A stretch of DNA of 64,000 bases from CAWCKS01 sp963763485. GTDB lineage: Bacteria; Pseudomonadota; Alphaproteobacteria; Rhizobiales; Xanthobacteraceae. The stretch's first letter is position 1. Each line of letters begins with the position of its first letter. The position numbers and the translations under genes were made by a program. Location: the NCBI GenBank assembly GCA_963763485.1, contig CAVXOW010000008.1, forward strand, positions 744,001 through 808,000. The letters run 5' to 3'. Shown one piece after another: positions 9,004 through 20,709 of this stretch. The notes under the pieces are model-generated. The model did no database searches, had not been told where the DNA came from, and was given only the letters and a program-made list of their open reading frames with translations.

Positions 9004-9423
9004 ATGCCCCGTCACCATCAGCGCGAAGGTTCCGGTGGCTCGCAACGGCAGTTGCGGGTCGGGGAACTCGTGCGTCATGCGCTCGCCGACATCCTCGGCC
9101 GCGGCGACGTCCATGACCCGATACTCGAGGGCCATCTCATCACGGTTCCCGAAGTGCAGATGACCGCCGACCTTCGGCTCGCCACAATCTACGTGCTGCC
9201 ACTCGGCGGCCGCGATGTGAACGAGGTGATCACCGCGCTCGATCGCAACAAGAAGTTTCTCAGAGGCGAAATCGCACGACGTGTGAATTTAAAATTTGCA
9301 CCGGATATTCGGTTCCGCGTTGACGAACGGTTCGACGAGGCAGAACGGATCGAGAAGTTATTGCGAACACCTTCCGTGCAGCGCGACCTCACGCACAAGA
9401 GCGACGACGAGGCGCAAGAATGA
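9004..9423 (+). CDS. rbfA: ribosome-binding factor A
   Basis: RbfA binds the 30S subunit and helps mature the 5' end of 16S rRNA. The 139-residue protein starts at ATG 9004 (MPRHHQREGSGGSQRQLRVGELVRHALADIL), which matches the family N-terminus. An upstream in-frame extension would cross the repeat element and is unlikely. The KH-like core includes VPEVQMTADLRLATIYVLPLGG and LKFAPDIRFRVDERFDEAERIEKLL. Its end overlaps the truB start by four bases (ATGA). Confidence 0.95.
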   Translation: MPRHHQREGSGGSQRQLRVGELVRHALADILGRGDVHDPILEGHLITVPEVQMTADLRLATIYVLPLGGRDVNEVITALDRNKKFLRGEIARRVNLKFAPDIRFRVDERFDEAERIEKLLRTPSVQRDLTHKSDDEAQE

Positions 9424-10433
9424 ATTCACCAACCAACTCGGTCGTCGAAAAATCCGCGGAACAAAAGCCCAAGCAGTTTCGCCGCGACAAGCGCGACGTG
9501 CACGGCTGGATCGTGCTCGACAAGCCCGTCGGCATGACGTCGACGCACGCGGTGGCAGTGGTCAAACGCCTGTTCTCGGCGAAGCGCGCCGGCCACGCCG
9601 GCACGCTCGATCCGCTGGCATCGGGCGGACTTCCGGTCGCGCTCGGCGAAGCCACCAAGACGGTTCCGTTCGTGATGGACGGGCGCAAGCGTTACCGCTT
9701 CACAGTGCGCTGGGGCGAGGAACGCGACACCGACGATTCGGAAGGCCGTGTCGTTGCAACGAGCGATGTTCGACCGACGGCAGAGGCGATCGCTGCGCTG
9801 CTGCCGCAATTTACCGGTCCGATCGAGCAGGTTCCGCCGCGCTTTTCAGCGATCAAGATCCAGGGCGAGCGGGCCTACGACCTGGCGCGCGATGGCGAGG
9901 CCGTCGAGCTGAAGCCGCGCCCGGTCGAGATCTTTGAATTAACCTTGGTTAACCAGCAGGATAGCGATCATTCGGTATTCGAGGCCGAATGCGGCAAGGG
10001 AACCTATGTGCGCTCGCTGGCCCGCGATATCGGCCGCCTGCTCGACTGTTTCGGCCACGTCAGCGCCCTCCGCCGCACGCGGTGCGGCCCGTTTGACGAG
10101 CGGGACATGATTCCGCTGGAACAATTGGAGGCATTGTGTAATAGAGCCGCGTCTGGCGAGGGAAGCCTCGCCGACGCGCTTTTGCCCGTTGAGACCGCGC
10201 TGGACGACATCCCGGCACTGGCCGTCACTCGGGCTGATGCGGCAAGGCTCCACAGGGGCCAGGCCGTCTTGTTGCGCGGAAGGGATGCGCCCAACACCAG
10301 CGGCACAGTCTATGTCACCGTCGGTGGCCGCCTTTTGGCCCTCGCCGAAATCGGCAATGGCGAATTGATCCCCAAGCGTGTGTTCAACCTGACCGGGCTG
10401 GTCGCCAGCCCGCTACGAGATGAAGGTGTTTGA
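9420..10433 (+). CDS. truB: tRNA pseudouridine(55) synthase
   Basis: TruB converts U55 of the T loop of tRNA to pseudouridine. The catalytic Asp is in GHAGTLDPLASGGLPVALG (Asp64). Other conserved parts are GWIVLDKPVGMTST at residues 29-41, the KRYRFTVRWGEERDTDDSEG strand, and ECGKGTYVRSLARDIGRLL. The C-terminal PUA-like region completes the 337 residues. The start overlaps rbfA and the stop lies three bases before rpsO, so translation is likely coupled. Confidence 0.96.
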   Translation: MNSPTNSVVEKSAEQKPKQFRRDKRDVHGWIVLDKPVGMTSTHAVAVVKRLFSAKRAGHAGTLDPLASGGLPVALGEATKTVPFVMDGRKRYRFTVRWGEERDTDDSEGRVVATSDVRPTAEAIAALLPQFTGPIEQVPPRFSAIKIQGERAYDLARDGEAVELKPRPVEIFELTLVNQQDSDHSVFEAECGKGTYVRSLARDIGRLLDCFGHVSALRRTRCGPFDERDMIPLEQLEALCNRAASGEGSLADALLPVETALDDIPALAVTRADAARLHRGQAVLLRGRDAPNTSGTVYVTVGGRLLALAEIGNGELIPKRVFNLTGLVASPLRDEGV

Positions 10434-10435
10434 CG

Positions 10436-10705
10436 ATGTCGATTACCGCAGAACGCAAAGCGGAAGTCATCAAGTCCAGTGCGACCAAGGCCGGTGATAC
10501 CGGCTCGCCCGAGGTGCAGGTCGCGATCCTCTCCGAACGGATCAACAACCTCACCGAGCACTTCAAGACCCACGTGAAGGACAACCATTCGCGTCGCGGC
10601 CTGCTGAAGCTCGTGTCCACCCGCCGGTCGCTTCTCGATTACCTGAAGAAGATCGACGAGCAACGTTACAAGGCTCTGATTGAGCGGCTCAACATCCGCC
10701 GCTGA
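10436..10705 (+). CDS. rpsO: 30S ribosomal protein S15
   Basis: The 89-residue protein from ATG 10436 has the full S15 sequence, including KAGDTGSPEVQVAILSERI and HFKTHVKDNHSRRGLLKLVS. S15 binds the central domain of 16S rRNA and bridges to the large subunit. A TTG two codons upstream would overlap the truB stop and is less likely. A strong hairpin with a T run follows, separating it from pnp, as in many bacteria. Confidence 0.97.
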   Translation: MSITAERKAEVIKSSATKAGDTGSPEVQVAILSERINNLTEHFKTHVKDNHSRRGLLKLVSTRRSLLDYLKKIDEQRYKALIERLNIRR

Positions 10706-10712
10706 TCGTTCG

Positions 10713-10744
10713 AATGCGCGCGAGGTTCGTTCGCGCGCATTTTT
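10713..10744 (+). terminator. intrinsic terminator after rpsO
   Basis: AATGCGCGCGA (10713-10723) pairs with TCGCGCGCATT (10731-10741) across a seven-base loop, and the T run extends to 10744. It begins eight bases after the rpsO stop. The 231 bases from here to pnp hold no further gene. Confidence 0.8.
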
Positions 10745-10975
10745 GCAGGTGCATGTCGCATCTGCGGTTCGCGTCCAGCGGCAATACGGCCATTGGGCGA
10801 TGACGGGCATGAAGCCCGGAGCGGATCCAGTTGAGATCCGCAACTTCGAAAGGACGAAAGCCATGGCAGGATCGCCGGGCGCTGACCAAGCAGGACACCC
10901 AGGTCCGCGTCAGCGTCTCGCCGTCTTGCGCATGGTTTTCGTGACCTTTCGTCAACCGATGAAAGAAAGACGAGA

Positions 10976-13135
<2,160 letters not shown>

Positions 13136-13165
13136 GCTGGGGCCTTTCGACAAGACAACGAAACA

Positions 13166-13194
13166 GAAGGGCGGCCGATTGGCCGCCCTTCTTT
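13166..13194. terminator. bidirectional intrinsic terminator between pnp and aqpZ
   Basis: GAAGGGCGGCC (13166-13176) and GGCCGCCCTTC (13181-13191) form a perfect 11-base stem with a four-base loop, followed by TTT. It ends pnp on the plus strand. On the opposite strand it could end aqpZ, which is convergent. Confidence 0.85.
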
Positions 13195-13214
13195 ATTGCA
13201 CCATCATCGGTGGA

Positions 13215-13886
13215 TTATTTGGCATAGAGTCCCTTGCCGATCAGGCCGCCGACGACGCCGCCGACGATCGGCGCGACCCAGAACAGCCACAGGCATTGCA
13301 ACGCGTCGCCGCCCGCGAAAATTGCGGTCGCGGTCGAGCGCGCCGGGTTGACCGAAGCGTTGGACACCGGGATCGCAACAAGATGAATGGTCACGAGGGT
13401 GAGCCCGATCGCAATCGGCGCAAAGCCTGGCGGTGCGCGCTCGGAGGTGACGCCGGTGATCACGATCAGGAACAGCGCGGTCATCACGAACTCGATCAGG
13501 CCAACGTCGAACAGCGGAAATCCGGCACCGCCATAGGTGTTCGACGCCGCTAGGAACGTATTCCATTTTCCGGCCGCTGGCGCACCTTGCAGGATCACAT
13601 AGAACACCGCAGCAGCCGCTGCGCCTCCGACCACCTGCGCGATGATGTAGGGGATCGCCTTGCCGGCCGGGCAGCGGCCTGCCGCGACCAAGCCGCACGT
13701 GACGGCCGGATTGAAGTGGCCGCCGGAGATCGAGCCGACGGCATAAGCCATCGCCAGCACGGCGGCACCGATCGACAGCGCGACCGCAATGAAGCCGACG
13801 CTCGGTGCGGAAAACAGCGCCGCTCCGCAAACCGACGTGACCAGCATGAATGTGCCGATAAATTCTGCCCCTAGTTCCTTGCCCAT
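13215..13886 (-). CDS. aqpZ: aquaporin Z
   Basis: This is a water channel of the inner membrane with 223 residues and six predicted membrane helices. The two NPA motifs are present (HFNPAVT at residues 57-63 and SVNPARS at 178-184). His168 and the Arg after the second NPA fit the narrow selectivity filter of water-specific channels rather than glycerol facilitators. It is transcribed toward pnp and shares the terminator between them. The 260 bases upstream of its start, up to the acetyltransferase gene, show nothing recognisable. Confidence 0.93.
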   Translation of the reverse strand: MGKELGAEFIGTFMLVTSVCGAALFSAPSVGFIAVALSIGAAVLAMAYAVGSISGGHFNPAVTCGLVAAGRCPAGKAIPYIIAQVVGGAAAAAVFYVILQGAPAAGKWNTFLAASNTYGGAGFPLFDVGLIEFVMTALFLIVITGVTSERAPPGFAPIAIGLTLVTIHLVAIPVSNASVNPARSTATAIFAGGDALQCLWLFWVAPIVGGVVGGLIGKGLYAK

Positions 13887-14147
13887 ATGCGCCCTCCTTC
13901 AGTCCCGGTGTTTTGCAGTTAGGGCAGCGATCATGGCACCAACTGCGCCCCCGTGACAACGTCGCCTGCGAGCAGTTCACAGCGGAACGATGCTTCGATA
14001 TTGCAATGCGTCGCCGTGGCGGAAGCGAACCTGGCCTGCACGTTTCTGCAATGATTTGGTGACAAAAGCGCTGCCTCACTTCCGTCCAGCCAACGAGCTT
14101 TTCTCAGAACCGCTGAACCACATGGCTGTCATGCAGGGATCAAACCG

Positions 14148-14615
14148 ATGAGCATGCCCACGATCCGACCCGCGCGGGCCGACGAGTATGACGCCATCGC
14201 CGACGTCTGGATGAGCAGCTGGCTTTCAAATGGCATCGAGGCGCCGAACGGAGGCGACAGCTGGACCCTCGCGGACATGTGCGAGCGCATTCCGAAAGAA
14301 ATCGAGAACGGCTGGAGCCTCTACGTCGCTGATGATGCCGGCACCATTGCCGCCATGCTCGCCTTCCGCCTGCGCGACGGTTACCTGGATCAGCTTTTCA
14401 TCGCGCCGGAGTATCAGAGCAAGGGACTGGGCAAACGCCTGCTCGGTTTCACGCGCGAAAACCTGCCCAATGAAATCTGGCTGCGCTGCGTGCGCGAGAA
14501 CGAGCGCGCCTGGCGCTGGTATGAGCGCGAGGGTTTTGTGCTCGAGAAGGAGCAGCTCGACCCGCAGTCGGGCTACACCATGAAGTATTATCGCTGGAAG
14601 AGGATCCCGAGATGA
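14148..14615 (+). CDS. GNAT-family N-acetyltransferase
   Basis: The 155-residue protein has the acetyl-CoA binding loop as YQSKGLGKRLLGF (about residues 85-97), preceded by the strand DGYLDQLFIAPE. The end, RAWRWYEREGFVLEKEQLDP, is the usual GNAT motif B. The substrate cannot be told from the sequence. Its stop overlaps the next gene's start (ATGA), so it is translationally coupled to a glutathione transferase. Confidence 0.88.
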   Translation: MSMPTIRPARADEYDAIADVWMSSWLSNGIEAPNGGDSWTLADMCERIPKEIENGWSLYVADDAGTIAAMLAFRLRDGYLDQLFIAPEYQSKGLGKRLLGFTRENLPNEIWLRCVRENERAWRWYEREGFVLEKEQLDPQSGYTMKYYRWKRIPR

Positions 14616-15208
14616 TGAAGCTTTACTGGTCGCCGCGAACGCGATCATTCTCCGCGCTGTGGATGATGGAGGAGACCGGCCAACGCTATGAGCGCGTGCT
14701 GACCGACATCGCGACGGGCGCACAGAAGAAACCGGAATTCCTCGCCGTCAATCCGATGGGCAAGGTGCCCGCATTGCAGGACGGCGAGACAGCGCTCGCG
14801 GAGCAGGCCGCGATCTGCGCCTATGTCGCCGAGCGTTATCCTGATGCGCAGCTCGCGCCGCCGCTCGGCGACGCAAGACGGGCAAAATATCTGTACTGGC
14901 TGTTCTTCGCGCCGGGCTGCATCGAACCGGCGATCCTGCAGATCGCCACAAAGGTTCAGCTCTCGCCGGTACAGGCCGGTTGGGGCGAGGCGACCCAAGT
15001 GTTCGACGTGCTCGAGCGCGCGGTCGACAGGGGACTATGGCTGCTCGGCGAACAGTTCACCGCCGCCGACGTGATGATCGGCTCGAACCTGCACGCCGTC
15101 ATCCGCATGTTCAAGATGGTGCCGTCGCGGCCGGCGTTCGATCGATACCTCGACGCCTGCGCGGCACGGCCGGCGTTCCAGCGCGCCTCGCAAATCGCGG
15201 CCGGCTAA
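14612..15208 (+). CDS. glutathione S-transferase family protein
   Basis: The 198-residue protein has an N-terminal thioredoxin-fold domain with SPRTRSFSALWMMEETGQRYE near the start and the glutathione-contacting NPMGKVPALQDGETALAEQAAICAYVAERYP (residues 47-77, cis-Pro at VPAL). The C-terminal all-helical domain contains LLGEQFTAADVMIGSNLHAV. It forms a two-gene unit with the acetyltransferase. Its own substrate is unknown. It ends nine bases from the convergent fabI stop. Confidence 0.88.
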   Translation: MMKLYWSPRTRSFSALWMMEETGQRYERVLTDIATGAQKKPEFLAVNPMGKVPALQDGETALAEQAAICAYVAERYPDAQLAPPLGDARRAKYLYWLFFAPGCIEPAILQIATKVQLSPVQAGWGEATQVFDVLERAVDRGLWLLGEQFTAADVMIGSNLHAVIRMFKMVPSRPAFDRYLDACAARPAFQRASQIAAG

Positions 15209-15216
15209 CGCCGGCG

Positions 15217-16056
15217 CTATTTGGCGGCGTCGCGCTGCGGCTGGGCGGTATCGGCCTCGTGGGCAGCGCGCATCTCTTCGGTGCGCGGCATCGAGATGAC
15301 GTTGTAGCCGGAATCCACGTAGTGGATTTCGCCGGTCACGCCGGTCGACAGATCGGACAAGAGATAGAGCGCAGAACCGCCGAGATCCTCAAGCGTTACG
15401 CCGCGTCCGAGCGGCGAATGCTTTTGCTGGAACGCGAACATGGCGCGGGCATCGCCGATGCCGGCACCCGCGAGCGTGCGGATCGGTCCGGCCGAGATCG
15501 CGTTGACGCGGATCAGCCGGCGGCCGAAATCGACGGCGAGATAGCGCACCGACGCCTCCAGCGCGGCTTTCGCCACGCCCATCACGTTGTAGTTCGGCAG
15601 CGCCCGCATCGAGCCGCCATAGGTCAGCGTGATCATCGAGCCGCCGTCCGGCATCAATTCCGCCGCGCGCTTCGCCGCCTCGGTGAAGGAGAAGCACGAG
15701 ATCACCATGGTGCGGGAAAAATTCTCGCGCGAGGTGTCGGCGTAGCGGCCCTTCAATTCGTTCTTGTCGGAGAAGCCGATCGCATGGACGAGAAAGTCGA
15801 GCGCGCCCCACTCTTTCTTGATCGCTGCGAAAACAGAATCGACAGTGCCGATATCCTCCACGTCGCAGGGCAGAATGAGCTTCGCGTTCAGCGATTGCGC
15901 CAGCGGCTTGACCCGCTTGCCCAGCGCCTCGCCCTGGTAAGTGAAGGCGAGCTCCGCACCGTGAGCCGCCACCGCCCGTGCAATCCCCCACGCGATCGAA
16001 TGATCATTGGCGACGCCCATGATCAGGCCGCGCTTGCCTTTCATCAACTCGGACAT
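15217..16056 (-). CDS. fabI: enoyl-[acyl-carrier-protein] reductase (NADH)
   Basis: FabI catalyses the last reduction step of each fatty acid elongation cycle. The 279-residue protein has the family's modified dinucleotide motif (GVANDHSIAWGIARAVAAHGAELAFTYQGE, residues 14-43). The active-site pair with six-residue spacing is Tyr156 and Lys163 in PNYNVMGVAKAALEASVRYLA. RVNAISAGPIRTLAGAGI follows as expected. It lies downstream of fabA and fabB on the same strand, separated from fabB by a palindromic repeat. Confidence 0.96.
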   Translation of the reverse strand: MSELMKGKRGLIMGVANDHSIAWGIARAVAAHGAELAFTYQGEALGKRVKPLAQSLNAKLILPCDVEDIGTVDSVFAAIKKEWGALDFLVHAIGFSDKNELKGRYADTSRENFSRTMVISCFSFTEAAKRAAELMPDGGSMITLTYGGSMRALPNYNVMGVAKAALEASVRYLAVDFGRRLIRVNAISAGPIRTLAGAGIGDARAMFAFQQKHSPLGRGVTLEDLGGSALYLLSDLSTGVTGEIHYVDSGYNVISMPRTEEMRAAHEADTAQPQRDAAK

Positions 16057-16092
16057 TCCTCACCCGCTCCGAATGCGCCAGAGATTCTTTGA

Positions 16093-16144
16093 TTGCGCAT
16101 GTCCTTGTCGGAAAAACCGGTATCCACTTTTCCGGGACATGCGC
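16093..16144. repeat. GGAAAAACCGGT palindromic repeat
   Basis: Arms TGCGCATGTCC and GGGACATGCGCA flank a centre with GGAAAAACCGGTATCCACTT. It is the same family as copies at 1694, 43092, 45965 and 49151. It lies in the fabB-fabI gap. Confidence 0.8.
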
Positions 16145-16147
16145 ATC

Positions 16148-17371
<1,224 letters not shown>

Positions 17372-17458
17372 GACTGCCTCGCTCTGTCCAATTTGCGTCT
17401 TCGCTCTCTTCGCAGGCGGACGGCGACGCCACCGTCCCTGCGGTCCAGGCGACCCCTG

Positions 17459-17986
17459 TTACGCGGCCGGCTGCGGCGTACCCTGCTTGAACAGACAGAC
17501 CTTCAGGTCCGTCGCCCGGTAAATAATCTTCCCCTCGGAGGAAAGCCAGCCATCGGCAATACCGAGCACAAGTTTCGAGCGCATGACGCGCTTGATGTCG
17601 ACATTGTAGGTGATCTTGCGCATCGTCGGCAGCACAAGCTCCGAAAACTTGACCTCGCCGACGCCGATGGCGCGGCCACGGCCTTGTGCGCCGAGCCAGC
17701 CGAGGAAAAAGCCGACCATCTGCCAGAGCGCGTCGAGACCGAGACAGCCAGGCATCACGGGATCGCCCTTGAAGTGGCAGCCGAAGAACCAGAGGTCAGG
17801 CTTGACGTCGAGTTCCGCCCGGATCACGCCCTTACCGTGCTCGCCGCCGTTTTCGGTGATCTCGCTGATCCGGTCGAACATCAGCATTGGTGGCAGGGGC
17901 AACTGTGCATTGCCGGGACCGAATAGCTCCCCGCGCCCGCAGGCCAGCAGGTCCTCGTATTCGTAGCTGCTCCGCCGGTCCAGCAT
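17459..17986 (-). CDS. fabA: 3-hydroxydecanoyl-[ACP] dehydratase/isomerase
   Basis: FabA dehydrates 3-hydroxydecanoyl-ACP and isomerises the product to the cis-3 form, which commits it to unsaturated fatty acids. The active-site His71 is in FFGCHFKGDPVMPGCLGLDALWQ, and Asp85 lies in the same segment. The start at 17986 (MLDRRSSYEYEDLLACGRGELF) is chosen because it matches the family N-terminus and gives 175 residues. An upstream ATG at 18028 would add an unconserved stretch. The gene is divergent from irr. Confidence 0.95.
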   Translation of the reverse strand: MLDRRSSYEYEDLLACGRGELFGPGNAQLPLPPMLMFDRISEITENGGEHGKGVIRAELDVKPDLWFFGCHFKGDPVMPGCLGLDALWQMVGFFLGWLGAQGRGRAIGVGEVKFSELVLPTMRKITYNVDIKRVMRSKLVLGIADGWLSSEGKIIYRATDLKVCLFKQGTPQPAA

Positions 17987-18131
17987 GTTTGTTCCCGCTT
18001 TGGACTTTGAAAAACCCGTTCTGGGCATATAACCGCGCTCCTCTATCACACGGCTCCTGCAGCAGCAAAGCCAGCGCGCGCCCACTGCGGCGTCAGGAGA
18101 TCATCGCAGTCTTCCTTCAGTTGCGAAGCGC

Positions 18132-18160
18132 TTGCATCAGCAACAAGCAATTTCTATAGT
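18132..18160 (+). promoter_or_regulatory. putative irr promoter with a small palindrome over the -10 region
   Basis: TTGCAT (18132-18137) and TATAGT (18155-18160) are spaced by 17 bases. ATAGT-A-ACTAT (18156-18166) is a short inverted repeat overlapping the -10 box. It may be a binding site, but I cannot match it confidently to the Irr or Fur consensus. Confidence 0.45.
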
Positions 18161-18215
18161 AACTATTGAGGTTTATCCGATCAGCAGGGCAGCGCACGCG
18201 CTGCAACGGGAAGAC

Positions 18216-18695
18216 ATGAGCGAACACGTCGCCCCAAAGAGCGATGAAGACATCGGCAGCAAGGCCCGGCCGCCGGCGCTGACGGGCTGCCCGTGGCACG
18301 ACGTCAATGAATTGTTGCAGTCAGTGGGCTTGCGCCCGACCCGCCAGCGCATGGCGCTCGGCTGGCTGTTGTTCGGCAAGGGCGAGCGTCATCTGACCGC
18401 CGAGATGCTTTACGAAGAAGCGATGATCGCCAAGGTGCCGGTTTCGCTTGCCACCGTATATAACACGCTCAATCAACTCACCGATGCCGGCCTGTTGCGT
18501 CAGGTCAGTGTCGATGGCGCCAAGACCTACTTCGACACCAACGTCAGCGCACATCATCACTTCTATGTCGAGGACACCCGCGAACTGGTCGATATTGCCG
18601 ACCCGAAGCTCGTGTTGCAGAAGCTGCCCGAGACGCCGGAAGGCTACGAGATCAGCCGCATCGATATGGTCGTGCGGCTGCGCAAGAAGCGCTGA
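18216..18695 (+). CDS. irr: iron response regulator Irr (Fur family)
   Basis: Irr represses or activates iron and heme genes when iron is short and, in Bradyrhizobium, is degraded after heme binding. The 160-residue protein from ATG 18216 has the heme regulatory motif GCPWHD (residues 24-29, with Cys25) and the second heme site HHH (residues 113-115, SAHHHFYVED). The winged-helix segment includes RPTRQRMALGWLLF and VSLATVYNTLNQLTDAGLL. The GCPWHD motif is characteristic of Bradyrhizobium Irr and absent from most other rhizobial Irr proteins. It is divergent from fabA. Confidence 0.96.
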   Translation: MSEHVAPKSDEDIGSKARPPALTGCPWHDVNELLQSVGLRPTRQRMALGWLLFGKGERHLTAEMLYEEAMIAKVPVSLATVYNTLNQLTDAGLLRQVSVDGAKTYFDTNVSAHHHFYVEDTRELVDIADPKLVLQKLPETPEGYEISRIDMVVRLRKKR

Positions 18696-18759
18696 TTTTC
18701 TCGCCGTTCGAATCTCGTGAATGTTGCTGACACCCGCGCGTTGCGCGCGGGCAAGAAAA

Positions 18760-19312
18760 TCACTCGACCTTCTCGTCCTGATAGACGCCCCAAAGCCGTT
18801 CCTGCTCGATCCAGCCGTCAAAGCCGGTGCCGGTGACGCGGCACCAGGTGCCGGAACAGCGGCGCACATTCGCGACGACGCCGGCTTCGAGTTGCGCGGA
18901 GATCGTGCTCGACTCGTCGGCACGATCATGGAGCTGCGCAAGTTCGTCCTTCGACTTCGTCGTGACGACGGCGGTGCGTTTCCCCGACAGCAGCGAGTGG
19001 TACACCCAACCCTCGGAACCCTCGGAATTGTCGAATCCGCCGCCAGTTCTCGAACTCGGCAGTGATTTCCACCGGCAGTCCCGACTTGGTGTAGATCCAG
19101 CTGACGTCGTTGTCCTTGGTCGGACCGCCGCGGACGTTGACGTGATCGGATTTCAGGCTGACGAACCGGGGCACCGGCAGGCCGCTCGTGGTGCCGATCG
19201 AGGTATCCTTCGGGATCGAACCAGTGACATCGCCGCCGGCAAACGTCGTACTGGTGAAGCTCAGAGCGGCCGCGAAAATCCCCGCAACGCAACAAACACG
19301 CAGCAAACTCAT
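18760..19312 (-). pseudogene. secreted SH3-domain protein, one frameshift
   Basis: The N-terminal part from ATG 19312 has a signal peptide (MSLLRVCCVAGIFAAALSF, with likely cleavage after TFA), then a bacterial SH3 domain (RFVSLKSDHVNVRGGPTKDND). The C-terminal part is in another frame and carries YHSLLSGKRTAVVTTK and a second SH3 domain (VVANVRRCSGTWCRVTGTGFDGW). The frames join near 19030 as a GSEGW-VYHSLLSG continuity. Such double-SH3 periplasmic proteins bind cell-wall components or substrates, and their role is unknown. The break may be a sequencing error. Confidence 0.8.
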
Positions 19313-19574
19313 TACCCGTCCCTTGACCCGCAATCTCTGTTGTTCCGGCCCCTGTTCCGGACGCTACGTTGCGCGCCGGACTCACCAGCTTGTGTTGACC
19401 CGGCCTTCTGCTAGAGAGGACCGAAACGCCCTGCCTCGCGGCCGTATTCCGGCGTTGCGTGCAGTGCGAAGCTGCAGTGTCATTCACCCCGGTTAACGAG
19501 ACCTGAACAATTTGAAGCAGTCGGACGTGCTCGTGACCGCAAGCGTTCAACACCCTTAAGGAAAAGCAATCGCG

Positions 19575-20576
19575 ATGTCGGTCCGAAAGAAGCCTCTCGT
19601 CGTCGTGACGCGGAAGCTGCCCGACACCATCGAGACGCGTATGCGCGAACTGTTCGACGCGCGGCTCAATCTCGACGACGTGCCAATGACGCCGGAGCAG
19701 ATTGCAGAAGCGGTCCGCGTTGCCGATGTGCTGGTTCCAACGGTCACCGACGAGATCACCGAAAAGGTGCTCAGCCAGCCGGATTGCAAGGTGAAGCTGA
19801 TCGCCCACTTCGGCAACGGCGTCGACAACATCGACGTCGCCGCAGCCCACAAGCGCGGCATCACCGTCACCAATACACCGAAGGTTTTGACCGAAGACAC
19901 CGCCGACATGACCATGGCGCTGATCCTCGCAGTGCCGCGCCGGCTGATCGAGGGCGCATCGCTCCTCGCCGAAGGCAAGGAGTGGCAGGGCTGGTCGCCG
20001 ATGTGGATGCTCGGTCACCGGATCGGCGGCAAGCGGCTCGGTATCATCGGCATGGGCCGGATCGGCCAGGCGGTCGCGCGCCGGGCGCACGCCTTTGGCC
20101 TGCAGATCCACTATCACAACCGCCGCCCGGTGGCTCCTGCGATCGAGGAAGAACTCGGTGCGACCTACTGGGAAAGCCTCGATCAGATGCTGGCGCGGAT
20201 GGACATCATCTCGGTGAACTGCCCGCATACGCCGGCGACATTCCACTTGCTGTCGGCGCGGCGGCTTAAGCTGCTGCGCAAGGAAGCCTACATCGTCAAC
20301 ACCGCGCGCGGCGAGGTGATCGACGAGGCGACGCTGACCAAGCTGATCGAGAACGGCGAGATCGGCGGCGCCGGCCTCGACGTCTATGAGCACGAGCCGG
20401 CGATCAGCCCGCGGTTGCTGCGGCTCGCGAAGGCCGGACGAGTCACGCTGCTGCCGCACATGGGTTCGGCAACGATCGAAGGCCGCGTCGAGATGGGCGA
20501 GAAGGTGATGATCAACATCCGCACTTTCCTCGACGGCCACAAGCCGCCGGATCGCGTGCTCCCGGGCGTGAGCTGA
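19575..20576 (+). CDS. D-2-hydroxyacid dehydrogenase (glyoxylate/hydroxypyruvate reductase type)
   Basis: The 333-residue NAD(P)-dependent enzyme has the Rossmann motif LGIIGMGRIGQAVARRAHAFG. The catalytic Arg is in VNCPHTPATFHLLSARRL...VNTARGEVIDEATL, the Glu in LDVYEHEPAISP, and the His in LLPHMGSATIEGRVEMG. The N-terminal substrate domain includes VKLIAHFGNGVDNIDVAAA. The family interconverts 2-oxo and D-2-hydroxy acids. The closest types are glyoxylate reductase GyaR and D-glycerate dehydrogenase, and the substrate is inferred only by similarity. Confidence 0.9.
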   Translation: MSVRKKPLVVVTRKLPDTIETRMRELFDARLNLDDVPMTPEQIAEAVRVADVLVPTVTDEITEKVLSQPDCKVKLIAHFGNGVDNIDVAAAHKRGITVTNTPKVLTEDTADMTMALILAVPRRLIEGASLLAEGKEWQGWSPMWMLGHRIGGKRLGIIGMGRIGQAVARRAHAFGLQIHYHNRRPVAPAIEEELGATYWESLDQMLARMDIISVNCPHTPATFHLLSARRLKLLRKEAYIVNTARGEVIDEATLTKLIENGEIGGAGLDVYEHEPAISPRLLRLAKAGRVTLLPHMGSATIEGRVEMGEKVMINIRTFLDGHKPPDRVLPGVS

Positions 20577-20598
20577 TCAGCGCATAGCGCACACGATT

Positions 20599-20700
20599 GT
20601 CATGCCCCGCTTCAAGCGGGGCATCCAGTAATCCGTATCATTGCGAGCATTCGCAGGCGCTGCGGAGTACTGGATCGCCCGGCTAAACCGGGCGATGATA
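20599..20700. repeat. palindromic intergenic repeat, GTCATGCCCCGCTTCAAG type
   Basis: GCCCCGCTTCAAGCGGGGC on the left and CGCCCGGCTAAACCGGGCG on the right are two hairpins. They are linked by CCAGTA...TACTGG pairing across a variable middle. A second copy is at 43551-43652. It lies between convergent genes and could also act as a terminator for both. Confidence 0.8.
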
Positions 20701-20709
20701 GAAGGCTGC

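Noticed and set aside
18321..20540. A 739-codon minus-strand frame across irr, the SH3 gene and the hydroxyacid dehydrogenase
   Set aside because: It is antisense to two well-supported genes and has no recognisable domain.
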